This document shows, piece by piece, positions 46,701-56,598 of a stretch of DNA of 64,000 nucleotides (position 1 is its first letter; each line of letters opens with the position of its first letter). Source of the DNA: Mucilaginibacter sp. UR6-1 (lineage in GTDB: Bacteria > Bacteroidota > Bacteroidia > Sphingobacteriales > Sphingobacteriaceae); assembly GCF_020880975.1 (NCBI RefSeq), contig NZ_JAJIWP010000002.1, positions 806,001 through 870,000 on the forward strand, in the 5' to 3' direction. A program made the translations under genes and the position numbers. The notes beneath the pieces are model-generated. The model saw only the letters and a list, made by a program, of their open reading frames with translations, was not told where the DNA came from and searched no databases.

Positions 46701-49298
46701 TTACTGAATACGGTCGTGGAATTGAGCGAGGTTGATTCTGAAAAACACCATGTCCTTTTCGACGATCCAAGGGCGCTAATTCCCGCCGATAGTGAAAAGT
46801 TACTGGATTACCAGGTCAGGTATTTTAAAATTGGTCACTTCGTGCAAAACCTTTCTCATAACGGCTATTTAACCGACATGAGAACGATCTTTTCAAATGG
46901 ACGTCAGTTCGACTTTATTGAGAATATTAAAAATAAGCTGGAACAAACTTATAAAGCTAATTCGCTTTATGATAGCGATGATCTTGTAAAACTACAAGCT
47001 ATCCTCAACGCCGCGAAAAATATCGGAAACATCGCAGTAAGAGACGACCTCGCTGCTCACGTGAAATCTTTGTTATCCAGTGATAAGCTAGCTTTATCCC
47101 CGGAAGAAGTAACGTTTAATTACCGCCCTGATTTTATCTTTTTTCCTGTGTTTAGTGGCGTAGAAAACCTTAACCCTGGATATCTCCATGAGGTATTTGG
47201 AACACATGTCGAAAATATTATTGGTTTGCAACGATTCGAAACTGACAAGGGTTGGCGATTCCCTTTTCCGCCGAAGCGATTCAATAACGTGACAAGAGGA
47301 AAAAATGTACTGATCTTTGATAGCGGTGCTTTAACTGGCGAGTCTCTTGTTCAAATGATCGATACCATTTCAATCCTTGATATAGCCAAGTTGGATGTCT
47401 TATCGGTTATCGGACGGATTGAAGATTTCAACCGGGAGTTTTTTTCAAGGATTAAGGCGCTTAAGGTAAAGCCACTGAGTAAAGGTATCCAAAGTGCTGA
47501 TCCAGATGATGAAACGGCGGGCTTGGGTCAACGAGGTCGCATGTCTATCGCTAACCTCAATATTTTCTTTGCAATCAATTTTCATATACCGGTTTACTCT
47601 TCAAAATCCAATTGTCCATTTTGTGAAGAAATGAATGAGCTTATCAGGTATCAGGAAAATTTTGAGCGGTATAAAATACCCAAAGAAACCAATGCTTATA
47701 TTTCTTCAAGGATAAGAGAGCTACGAATAGTTGATTTTAGCTTTGATCGTAACATCCTACCGCCGACCTACATACCTAAATTAATCTACCCGGATGGAAG
47801 AAGGCTTCATGATATCGTTTCGATATTTTTAATGCGCGATCAGTTGGGAAGAATCGATAGTTATCGGTTTTATAAAGAATACTACACGCCATTCGATGAT
47901 CAGATTATCTCAAAACTTGATCAATCTGGAAATCACGCGAAAGAAGTTGTTAAGCAGCTTGAGTTGATCATGATTTGTATTTTACATGAACCCAAACTCT
48001 ATAAAGTTCATCGGGACCTTTTGGTAAATGTGCATGACAGCTGTAAAGAGCTGGTCAACAGTATGGTCGAAGGGGACAAAGATGCTTCAACATTGAATTT
48101 TGATTGGAGTATTTACTCTTTAATTCGACTCTACTTTATTTACAACGAAAAGACAGAATATACGGTAGCGATATTCGAAAAATTGTTCGCTTTCGCTGCG
48201 CCATCGGAGAGTGCGCTAAGTTACCTGTCCTTTATATTATGGAAGGGCTCAAAAAATATTGCTCATGATCCTTATATCAAACATCAGTGTAACCTAACGC
48301 TTTCAGCAATGAGCGATAATTTCGACTCGAGTAAACATGTGAAAGAGGTCTATGATAATAATGAAGTCCGGGCAATCATCAAAAATATTGTAAATACGTT
48401 TGAAAATACTGATGTATTGAATGCAAATGACGCGTTCTATAACCTTAGAAAGTTTTTTTATTCCCAAAGCTCAGAGAACAGGCACAGTGAGCTCAAACGT
48501 ATAATCTTGAGACTTGTGGGTGGCGTTGAAAATAAAAACTTATCCGAATTCGAAATTAATGATTTGCTGGATAAGACTATTGACGTGAAGAAAGAACTTA
48601 AAGTCAATTTATTAGATAACCTGACCGCCCTTAAAAATGATGAGAAATTAAAAAATTGCGATGAATTACATTTTAAAAACCTGTTTACTGCCAATTCGAT
48701 CTACGCCGATCTGACATCGCTTATCGAGCTACAAGAGGAACTACTATTAAACCGGACTTACATCCTTCAAAGTAGCGACACCACCAAATTAAACGAATTT
48801 GTAAAAGAGTTGGACAAATTTCAGGTCGAGTATCTGCGTGAGGGTACTCAGTTTGTTAATTATTGCCGAAAATATCAGTGCGATCTACGAACATGTATAA
48901 ATGCCGCACTAACAGACAGGGTAAATCTGGAAAAAAAGCAAAGACGAAATTTTGTCATCCATACGATAAAAGATGAAAATATTTATGTGAATGGCCACCA
49001 TGATTTATTGACTCACGCCTTCGAGGAAATATTTCTTAACGCAGCCCATTGCACTCAGAATGATGACACGACGATAACTATGTCTTTAAACGTTTCGGAT
49101 ATTACTGGCATAATAGAACTCGTTATTTTTCAGGATAAAGCATTTATTCAGAATAGCCGGATAAATGGAATAGATAAAATCATCAAGCCCATATTTGAAG
49201 CTTTTTGTGGGCTGGATGGAATAGTTCTTGAAAGAGACCATAAAAAGAAATATGTAATTACCATTAAATTTAATGGGCCTGACCTTAAAAACAATTAA
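43767..49298 (+). CDS. Giant STAS-GHKL-PRTase-PRTase-HATPase protein
   Basis: The 1843-residue protein is of unknown family. Its STAS-like N-terminus (LIIFDLSLLEWINTEELAFL, about 59-78) precedes a GHKL ATPase: N box ITKELFANSLIHANS (241-255), LDFGDGI (350-356), FPRGLYFLVDM (410-420), DGTMITIVLP. A phosphoribosyltransferase-like domain follows, with PRPP loop IVIVNDVISTGTL (880-892). A second has loop VLIFDSGALTGES (1181-1193). A CPFC pair (1283), a helical region and a C-terminal HATPase-like end (FEEIFLNAAH, 1752-1761) without clear G boxes complete it. The GTG start is uncertain. It is coupled to the nucleosidase gene. Confidence 0.75.
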   Translation: MNIIHLLICSGIEQKLYLLTKPVRIVNIFRIIIPVKFTQNNFDHVVSTYYAESLKVETLIIFDLSLLEWINTEELAFLFAWIRLLVNKKKNVQVWAPYPYNIYEQKLYKDPEELRNIKMLLPVDDQDHIKRRKNRNVFLLGIWGMLENIGLKSQDFKNIVENFNYKERILSEKYSHLIIPFTVISSQNTKEFHQNPFHDVINGSKTYRRISPFDLTGEIIDRLELFDCYSPFENKIISNVITKELFANSLIHANSSGKLNGSEECYFALSLNNKWDNLASNYFLEQFIAEKEPETLDFYKDKTAILKSIKPVIKKLTAEQQKQYPAIREADLSRFKEDFLNISYLEFTFLDFGDGIYQTLREKFDKFSATNEPSAHFKSLRREDQILEYAFFPDSSRNQYHSRLQNPELFPRGLYFLVDMVRRYKGLLIVRSGSGKIVYDFSDKIIIRNTGREVNAARNPTQVLQDAVRPSTGDPVHFDGTMITIVLPERKNVDVSYAPVRINDKKLYRDIYRSQIDDLHLPRKFFKITNYRYISMLLLYEQVIRNIKPEELGMPKGFDSLIYISLLNELRGKATPNSLIFIDFELYPRTENIQQLLFYLTNSPFINEHTKAIIINLEDITPSRSAKSSHYQILKDFKLNLYAVDNEPHIFRPIPVISIDPYERTELKITSIEWIGVEHEDDEILLTNLLLGEPDNYPRTHFRAKTGHAGNIFAINQEHLYTIFNTSLDLLIEFEKARQIEIRRFINSLVVDGSKPKLLQKPFLFQTSQGTFQSKYLSLYETLHNKYVAKYLAKRLLDQYLSMSAGDGLQKFTKILTVTVSSQLLGVAIRDLIKDDAAYRVLKIGQEATIDDAPSLIMLASYYSFETEKPFQKINSGDQIVIVNDVISTGTLMKKLITRIKGKNAQVSAVLSVADIRTEELTKHELFTGIAFKNIISYVNNEIEIDIYKKKMLAENALRDELPSQLKNITPELKRINPLLNTVVELSEVDSEKHHVLFDDPRALIPADSEKLLDYQVRYFKIGHFVQNLSHNGYLTDMRTIFSNGRQFDFIENIKNKLEQTYKANSLYDSDDLVKLQAILNAAKNIGNIAVRDDLAAHVKSLLSSDKLALSPEEVTFNYRPDFIFFPVFSGVENLNPGYLHEVFGTHVENIIGLQRFETDKGWRFPFPPKRFNNVTRGKNVLIFDSGALTGESLVQMIDTISILDIAKLDVLSVIGRIEDFNREFFSRIKALKVKPLSKGIQSADPDDETAGLGQRGRMSIANLNIFFAINFHIPVYSSKSNCPFCEEMNELIRYQENFERYKIPKETNAYISSRIRELRIVDFSFDRNILPPTYIPKLIYPDGRRLHDIVSIFLMRDQLGRIDSYRFYKEYYTPFDDQIISKLDQSGNHAKEVVKQLELIMICILHEPKLYKVHRDLLVNVHDSCKELVNSMVEGDKDASTLNFDWSIYSLIRLYFIYNEKTEYTVAIFEKLFAFAAPSESALSYLSFILWKGSKNIAHDPYIKHQCNLTLSAMSDNFDSSKHVKEVYDNNEVRAIIKNIVNTFENTDVLNANDAFYNLRKFFYSQSSENRHSELKRIILRLVGGVENKNLSEFEINDLLDKTIDVKKELKVNLLDNLTALKNDEKLKNCDELHFKNLFTANSIYADLTSLIELQEELLLNRTYILQSSDTTKLNEFVKELDKFQVEYLREGTQFVNYCRKYQCDLRTCINAALTDRVNLEKKQRRNFVIHTIKDENIYVNGHHDLLTHAFEEIFLNAAHCTQNDDTTITMSLNVSDITGIIELVIFQDKAFIQNSRINGIDKIIKPIFEAFCGLDGIVLERDHKKKYVITIKFNGPDLKNN

Positions 49299-49299
49299 T

Positions 49300-50673
49300 A
49301 TGAAAGAAGAAAGCAACATTCTCACGTTTCTGATCTCTGACCCGAAAGATGGTAGTTTTACAGAGGATATATATACATTTCGGAATTTTATCGGGGAGAT
49401 GAAACCGATTGTATTACATGAGTTTAATAATTTTTATACTATATATAACGTTGCCGGAAATGACTTCGTGTTCAGGGTGCTGATCCACGCCGGCCTGATG
49501 GACAGCGGTGGATTGGCAACAGGAGAGGCAATTATCTCGGAATTTGAAAGTAAAGAGGAGTTTAAAAGCCTGGAGCTGCATATTCTCACACGGAATGTTG
49601 ATCTATTCGCCGCTGGTCAATTTGTCGTGAAGAAAGAAGGGAGGTCCTATTATAATTGTAAATATCTAAACAGGGATGATAGTTTAGAATCTTTGTCCAA
49701 CAGCTTGCCAGTTTATCGGAAAGGAAACCTGACCATTACTGACGAATCATCTGGGCAAGAAGCCGAAGTGGTACAAAAGAATGAACCCGTTGCAACTGAA
49801 CCGGAAGTAACCAATGTGGAACACAATAACTTCGCGATTATCACTGCTCTTTACGATGATGAATCGACCGCATTTATTCAAAATTCTAAAAAGGACAGGG
49901 CGTTTACCTCCCCGATGTCTAATGTTATGCAGTTGTCGTTTAAGGATCACGATTCCGAAGGCCTTACAACTGACTATTTACAACCCTACTTGCTTAACCA
50001 TGCTCAAAAAATGGGAATGGTAGATACTACCTTTAACTCGGTAATGATGTTAGAAAAATATAACCCGAAGTATCTGATCATGGCTGGTGTTTGTGGCGGC
50101 AAGCAAGGAAAGGTAGACGAGAGCGGAAAGCCAATCGGTTTGAAATATAGAGATGTCATAATCGCCAATAATATCATGGATATTCAGATGGGAAAACTCG
50201 AAAAAGGTGTATTTAAGCCTTATTTGTTTAATGAATCAATGAATGATCAATTATTGAGCTTTTTAGAACAGGAGCGGCTAAATATCAAACGTCGTATGTA
50301 TTTGTTGGCGGACCAGAACGATGAAGAATTTTTAAAGCATGTCCAGAATGTCGAAATCAGAATTGGCGATTATGGCTGTGGAAGCCAAGTAATCAATACG
50401 GACGATTATTTTAAAGATGAGATTTCCACTAGAAATAACAAGGCTATTGCAGTTGAGATGGAAAGTTACGGCATTTACAGGTCTTGCAGATTACATAATA
50501 ATTTTAGTAAGAAAGGCCAAACTTTACCTATTGTAGTCAAAGGTGTTATGGATTATACTGATGCGACCAAAGACGATAACTACAAGAAAGATGCAGCCAA
50601 GATGAGTTATCTCTGTGTCAGAGCTATGATGCCGTTATTGTTGGATTTTTATGATAAAAACATCCCAATTTAA
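49300..50673 (+). CDS. Nucleoside phosphorylase/nucleosidase-domain effector candidate
   Basis: The 457-residue protein starts 1 base after the giant gene's stop (an earlier ATG at 49273 would overlap it). Residues about 180-450 match the PNP/UDP phosphorylase and MTA/SAH nucleosidase fold: FAIITALYDDE, YLIMAGVCGGKQGK (258-271), YRDVIIAN, AVEMESYGIY (384-393) and VKGVMDYTDATKDD (413-426). The N-terminal 110 or so residues have an alternating strand-helix pattern like a degenerate receiver, with no phospho-acceptor Asp at the expected place. The family includes effectors that cleave ATP in phage defence; here that role is inferred. Confidence 0.82.
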   Translation: MKEESNILTFLISDPKDGSFTEDIYTFRNFIGEMKPIVLHEFNNFYTIYNVAGNDFVFRVLIHAGLMDSGGLATGEAIISEFESKEEFKSLELHILTRNVDLFAAGQFVVKKEGRSYYNCKYLNRDDSLESLSNSLPVYRKGNLTITDESSGQEAEVVQKNEPVATEPEVTNVEHNNFAIITALYDDESTAFIQNSKKDRAFTSPMSNVMQLSFKDHDSEGLTTDYLQPYLLNHAQKMGMVDTTFNSVMMLEKYNPKYLIMAGVCGGKQGKVDESGKPIGLKYRDVIIANNIMDIQMGKLEKGVFKPYLFNESMNDQLLSFLEQERLNIKRRMYLLADQNDEEFLKHVQNVEIRIGDYGCGSQVINTDDYFKDEISTRNNKAIAVEMESYGIYRSCRLHNNFSKKGQTLPIVVKGVMDYTDATKDDNYKKDAAKMSYLCVRAMMPLLLDFYDKNIPI

Positions 50674-50695
50674 AAATTAAGATTGTCGAGCCTGA

Positions 50696-51028
50696 TTACC
50701 AGGTAAGTGCTTCCGGGACTTTTTGAAATAGTGCCATCCATTGCGTGTGTGTGTTCGATTGAATCAACTTGATCGATTGCCACACCGAGGGATGCTGGTA
50801 ACTTTTGATGTACCCGGAGATACTGTCCCGAATATCTGTTTGAATTTCTTTGATAGGCTTGGTCAGGTACCCCATGGAATTATTGTTGGGGTATTGAATG
50901 GCTATGTTGATTTTATGCACGCTGATGTATCTTTTCGAATTGCAAAAGTCAGGTGCCTGTGTCCATTTACCTTGCGTTAAGGATAGCGAGGCAAGATTTG
51001 CATTATGGCATTTAACATAAGGGCGATC
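50696..51028 (-). pseudogene. Possible truncated unrecognised gene
   Basis: An open frame of about 110 codons on the minus strand ends at 50696. It has protein-like composition (GKWTQAPDFCNSKRYIS, then YLTKPIKEIQTDIRDSISGY, then HPSVWQSIKL). The only start is a GTG at 50920 in the middle of the good-looking part; upstream it runs to a stop at 51029. It may be the tail of a deleted gene. The family is not recognised. Confidence 0.3.
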
Positions 51029-51067
51029 TTATTCGGTATTCTGAACCTAAAGGTCGTCTACGTACGA

Positions 51068-52274
51068 TTACCTACTTCTTCGAAAATATTTTAGGCGAGA
51101 CTCAATTTCCTTAACTAACTCAGGATCTCTTGAAAACTTTAAGGCTAACTTATAATTCTTTATCGCCAGGGAAGCTCTTCCGGTTTTAGATTGCAAATCG
51201 CCCATATACATGTGGAGATCAGCATCCTTAGGATAGTAACCCAACCCTTCATTTAAGCATTTTTCAGCTTTTTCAAATTCTTTGTTTTCAATATAAACTT
51301 TACCCATGTAGTACTGATAATCTTCAACGCTGGGAAGAATTTCATATCCATACCAAGCCGACAATTGATGATAATGCATCTTTACGACTGTTTCAGGATC
51401 TCCCTTTTTATTCCATACACTATCGCTTAAGTTCTGATTTCCGCACCAAAATGCATTGAATAGTTGAGTAAATCCATCAACAATTGAAATTGCCGGTGTC
51501 GTGTTATGACTATAACCTTGATTATCTCTAAAATAGTATCGCTTTGAATGCGTAGCGCGCAGCATAGAATCAACTTCTAGAACATTTTTCCTGAACGAGT
51601 TTTCTACTCGCCATTGGTTTCCTATAGAAAGATAGATGTGTTTGCTTTTAAGCAAGTCGATATTGTCTCTTATAAGATTTTTTAACAGCCTTGACATAAA
51701 AGCCTTCGAAGAAATTAAAATTAGGACTGATGATTAAATAAGCTGAAAATAAATCTGGATATTTAGTTAATCCATATGTGGCTAATGATCCCCCCAATGA
51801 ATGCCCTATAATCGTTCTAAAAGGCGCAACTCGATAATTCTTGGAGATGTAGGTCATTGTTGACTTGAGGAAATCAATAAAATCATCTGCGCCCCCTATC
51901 TCATTTGACTTTTTACCAATTATTGGAGGGTTCAGCTCATATCCGCGATGTAATTGTGGAACAAAGACTAAAATTGACGGCGGCATTGTATTAAAATTCA
52001 TCATGAAGTTTGATGAAGCAAGAACAAAGGCTTCGAGTTCACTTCTTTGCCCATCAAGTATATAAATTACCGGATAACTTACTCTACTGTTCGTATATTC
52101 TTTAGGAATATAAATTCTGACCTTTCTTGATTGATCAACAATCTTAGTTTTGATGTATATATCTTTTGGTGACTCATATTTTGTTACAACCTGCGCGCTT
52201 AAGTTCATCGTCAAGATCGATAGGGTTACAAATAGCAATAATATTCGGTAGCATTGGAACTGGTGAAGACTCAT
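51068..52274 (-). pseudogene. Frameshifted esterase with TPR tail
   Basis: Two frames make one protein of about 400 residues. A signal peptide (LLLFVTLSILTMNLSAQ) leads an alpha/beta hydrolase of the Fes/IroE esterase type: VIYILDGQ, nucleophile elbow IGHSLGGSLA. A shift occurs at a T6 run on the plus strand (51678-51683). The second frame has the rest of the esterase and TPR-like helices (YMGKVYIENKEFEKAEKCLN). With five instead of six bases the frame is restored (VKAVKNLIRDN). It would be a periplasmic esterase. Confidence 0.75.
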
Positions 52275-52390
52275 TTATTAAATATGGTATTCTAAATTTA
52301 GTTTAAATTTAAGAAACGTCATTAGTCTTTACAAGATAGCAATGACAATCAAGGGTTTGCTCAAATTGATGCAAGCATTCAATTATTGGC

Positions 52391-54774
52391 CTATTTTATA
52401 ATCGAATTTCTAATATCGCGTTCTGGATTAAATCGAGTAGCACGGGATTTGAAAGACTTTCCAAATGAGTAGCTTACCGATAGCCACAAAATCTGAGATT
52501 CAACCTTAAAATACCCAGTCTTTGTAAAATTAGGGTCGATATAACTAAACTTGTTTTTATTTGTATTCAACACATCATTCAATATTATATTGACATACAA
52601 AGCATTTTTAAGGAACGATTTCCCAATTGTAAAATCGCCATAATAGTAACTATTGGCTTTTCCTTGTGGCGTTGTTTGAGGTGTTTGGAAATTGAAGGTC
52701 AATTGTGAATATGTGTTTTTAAAAAAATTAAAGTTTAAGTTGAAAGCCCCGTTTAAAGTATATATGGATTTAGGATCGACTTGTATTAAATCTGATGAAC
52801 CGTATGTGATGTTATATCCACTCAGATTTAAAGAAGCGTCCACTTTTGCAGAGATTGTATTTTTATAATACGCAGTCAAGTAATTATAAGAACTATTATT
52901 TAAGTTCTGCGGTGTATTAATAAAGATTGTTGACGAATTACCATATGGCGAGGTAATTTTATCAATAATATTCCGGTACAACCTCGTTCCTAAAGAAGTA
53001 TAAAAGGAATGTTTGTTCTTCTGATAGTTATAAGATAGCTCGAAATTATAAGAAAAGTACGGTGAAAGATAAGGGTTACCTGCCTCATAAGTTGTAACAT
53101 TGGTTTTATCAATGAACGGATTAAGTTGGTTATATTTGGGCCTTACGATTCTGCGTGTTGCAGATAGGCTATAACTACTAGCTTGACTGTAGGTATAAAT
53201 TATATTTAAGTTCGGAAAGGCATTCAAATAATTTCTTAAAATCTTCGGTTGGTTAGGTGCATCAAGTTTTGAATGAGTGTGTTCTAACCTTAATCCTATG
53301 TTATAACTAAATTTGTTGTTTATTATCCTCAATGAGGAATAAATAGCATTGACGAACTCCGAATATTGTATGGAGTCAAGTCCTATATTACTACCGACAT
53401 CATTTTTGTTATCTATGTCGGCCATTCCTGATTTAAATCCCAATTGCAGATTCAAAGTCTTTGAAAGCGGATTCCGATAGTCCCCTTTTAGGTAATATAC
53501 ATTAGTTCGAGTATTATTATACTGAAAAATTGAGGAATCTGCGCTTCCTTGATTATCGAAGATAATGTCGTTATTTTCATTACGATTGCCATTGTAATAG
53601 TTCGCTTCTAATGTTAGATCCTTACCGGGTTTCTTGTATGGTTTTCTGTAATTTAAATTAATCGACTTGCTATTGATATCCACATTTCTATATTGATTTT
53701 GCAATTCGGAACGACTTAAACTACCACCCTCTGAAAAATAATCAGTTCTACCTTCACTTAAGTAGCTGCCGTCGTACTTAGACGCGGTAAACTTCAAGCC
53801 AATGTTATTTAATGGATTAATGCTATAATTTAATCCTCCGTCAACCAAATAAGTATTCCAAGGTTGATCATCATATTTAAACTTATAATCGTATCTTTCT
53901 AAAGATGAATTCTTTATGTTGTATGACTCTTCCTCTTTGTATCGTTCATTGTAATGATCATATGAAAACTTAAGATATGACGTTAACTCAATAGTATTGA
54001 AGTTAAGCGTAGCAGATGCGTTCTGCTTATCATGTGTAGCAATACCTGAATTCAAGGAAACAGTGTAACCCGCATCTTTTTTCTTTTTTGTAATTATATC
54101 AATAACCCCGGAACCATTTGCATCGTAATTAGACGGTGGGATTGTAAATACATTTATACTTTCAATGTTTGAAGCCTGTATTTGCTGTAGGTAATTAGTC
54201 AAATCCCGTCCTGAAAGGCTAGATGGCTTACCATCAATAAGAACGCTGATTCGATTGTCTCCCAATAGCTTAATTTCGCCTGTCGCAGTAGACACTCCGG
54301 GGATTTGATTCAAAATTGATTTAACAGTGTTGCCTGGGAGTTGATTATTTGCAGTAGGTCTGAACTTATAACCGCCGGCTAAGGTTTCAATTGTTTTTTT
54401 TGTTCTTTAATTACAACCTCCGTTAGCATAGTGGATGTTCCCAAAGCAATTACCCCAACTTCATTTTTATTTAGACTATTAATAACAACTCCACTAATAA
54501 TTTTTAACCGATAGCCCACATATGTCACTTCAATGTTGTATTTACCAAACGGAAGAGAAATATTAAACCTTCCTAAGGTATCACTTGCAGCAACCCGCGA
54601 ATAACTTCGATTTGTAACATTTACGATTCTCACTGTACTGAAGGGCATGGGTAACTTAGTTGTTGAATCTATAACAGTACCGGTAAGGGCTCCTAATGAG
54701 TCAACTTTTATTTTTTGCGAGAACGCAATATTTGAAATTAATAGAAAGAGTATTACATAGAAGTATTTAATCAT
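52391..54774 (-). pseudogene. TonB-dependent receptor family protein split by a poly-A frameshift
   Basis: The first frame (54774 down to 54379) has a signal peptide and a carboxypeptidase-regulatory-like domain (ALTGTVIDSTTKLPMPFSTV). The second (to 52391) has the plug (ILNQIPGVSTATGEIKLLGD, IDVII-type TIPPSNYDANGSGVIDIITK) and a 500-residue outer-membrane beta-barrel of the OMP_b-brl_3 type. The break is at eight T residues on the plus strand (54394-54401). One more would give VIKEQKKTIETLAGGYKF and one continuous protein of about 790 residues. It should import or export an unknown ligand. Confidence 0.8.
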
Positions 54775-55051
54775 GTTGCTTAATTATTTCATTTTTGATT
54801 TTTTCGATCAATGTGACATTTTTTATTATTTGGAATGGCTGACTTACAGAGAAAATTAGATCTCGATTCGATGACAATAGATATGTATTCGGTTTGTCAT
54901 CCAATTTTTTTATTCTTGAAATTTTGACTATTGCCCCGTTTTTAAGATGATAAAAAGTATTATCGTTCAACTCCAATTTAGACTTAGATTCTATCACGGC
55001 TTTCTTTCTCTCGTTTACCGAGAAATCAGTTATCTTGACAGAAATATACAT
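54767..55051 (-). CDS. Small unrecognised protein upstream of the receptor
   Basis: The 94-residue frame ends 8 bases inside the receptor gene start, a typical operon overlap. It is Lys/Ile/Asn-rich with beta character (KLELNDNTFYHLKNGAIVKI). Its 5' end lies exactly where the antiparallel exporter fragment becomes recognisable, so the DNA junction there may have truncated it. No family is known to me. Confidence 0.5.
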   Translation of the reverse strand: MYISVKITDFSVNERKKAVIESKSKLELNDNTFYHLKNGAIVKISRIKKLDDKPNTYLLSSNRDLIFSVSQPFQIIKNVTLIEKIKNEIIKQHD

Positions 55052-56548
55052 TGGTACATTTCACCAACCGATTCATTCTTTGAAATAAAATCACAGGCAC
55101 GGGTGCAAAGAAGTTTGTTTCAGCTCTATCATTATTTAAAACCGTATAAACAAGTTCAATTTCTTCTACTTTTAGGGATATTGATAGGCACAGCGATTCA
55201 ATTCACTATACCCTTTCTTTTTCAAACAATTATTGACACAGGTATTAAGTTTGAAAATACCAACTTCATTACCATTGTTTTATCAGCTCAACTAGCATTA
55301 ATCGTCAGTAAATTGGTATTCGACTTATGTCGTGATTACTTGTTGCTTAACATCAGTATTCGACTTAACACGCACATTATTTATGATTTTTTAGCCAAAA
55401 TGCTTACGCTACCATTAACATTTTTCGATACAAAAATGACTGGTGATATATTGCGTAGAATTGAAGATAATAACAGAATTGAAAAGCTTTTAAGTTCGTC
55501 AACTTTAAACTTTTTATTCTCTGTATTAACCTTTATCGTTTTTGGTATCGTTTTGGCAATTTACAACTATATCATATTGCTTGTTTATATTGCTTTTACT
55601 GCACTATACATAGTTTTTTTGTTTTCATTTTTGAAAAAGCGTGCAGAATATGATATGAGGAAATTTTATGAGTTGTCGCAGAATCAAAACTTGCTCTTGC
55701 AAGTGATTCACGGTATATCAGAAATAAAACTCAACAACAGCGAAAATTACAAGAAACAGGAATGGTCGAAAATTCAAAATATGATTTTCAAAACCAAGGT
55801 AGCAGCTGCAAGACTAGTGCAATTTCAGGACACAGGGGCGAGTCTAATCAACGAACTAAGAAACATCATAATTATTTTTATCTCAGCAAGGTTAGTAATC
55901 TCAAATAATATTACCTTGGGAAGTATGCTCTCTATCCAATATATAATTGGATTTCTTAACCAGGCGATAAATCTTTCGGTCTATTTCGTTAGAGAATTTC
56001 AGGATGCAAAAATAAGCCTTGAAAGAATTATTGAAATTCAATCAGTCCCGAGCGAAGATGAAAATAAATCCATCAGGCTTAATAATAATCAAATTCAAGG
56101 TGTTCAAATTAAAAATTTGAGTTTTCGCTATGAAGGACCTAATTCTCCGAAGGTTCTAGACGATATCAATGTTACAATAAAAAGAGGCAAAATTATTGCA
56201 ATCGTAGGCACAAGTGGAAGTGGTAAAACTACTTTGTTAAAACTACTTCTTAATTTTTACCAACCAACCGAAGGTACAATTCTCATTGACGGTAATAACC
56301 TAAATGATATCTTTCCTTCTGAATGGCGAAAGAAATGTGGCGTGGTTATGCAGGATGGATTTATCTTCTCCGATACTATTGCAAAAAACATTGCTTTATC
56401 TGATGATAAAGTCGACATAGTCAAGCTGAACCATGCTATGTCAGTAGCTAACATCAGTGAATTTGTGTCTGAGCTGCCTTTAAAAGAAACAACAATGATT
56501 GGCCAGGACGGGATTGGTCTAAGTCATGGTCAAAAGCAACGCTTGTAA
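54947..56548 (+). pseudogene. Truncated PCAT-type bacteriocin ABC exporter
   Basis: Recognisable sequence starts near 55054 (YISPTDSFFEIK, LYHYLKPYKQV). It continues through six transmembrane segments and an ABC domain with Walker A VGTSGSGKTTLLKLL and Q loop VVMQDG, and ends in the signature GLSHGQKQRL followed by a stop. Walker B and the H loop are missing at the 3' end, and the C39 peptidase domain that should precede the membrane domain is missing at the 5' end. The stretch 54947-55053 is antisense to the small gene. This relic cannot work as an exporter. Confidence 0.85.
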
Positions 56549-56598
56549 TTTCAGGAAATTCACCTGACATTAGTGATCTGATTTAATTATGGTTCGAA

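Noticed and set aside
50741..50980. 79-codon plus-strand frame after the nucleosidase gene
   Set aside because: The opposite strand gives the more protein-like reading, and this frame has no recognisable feature.
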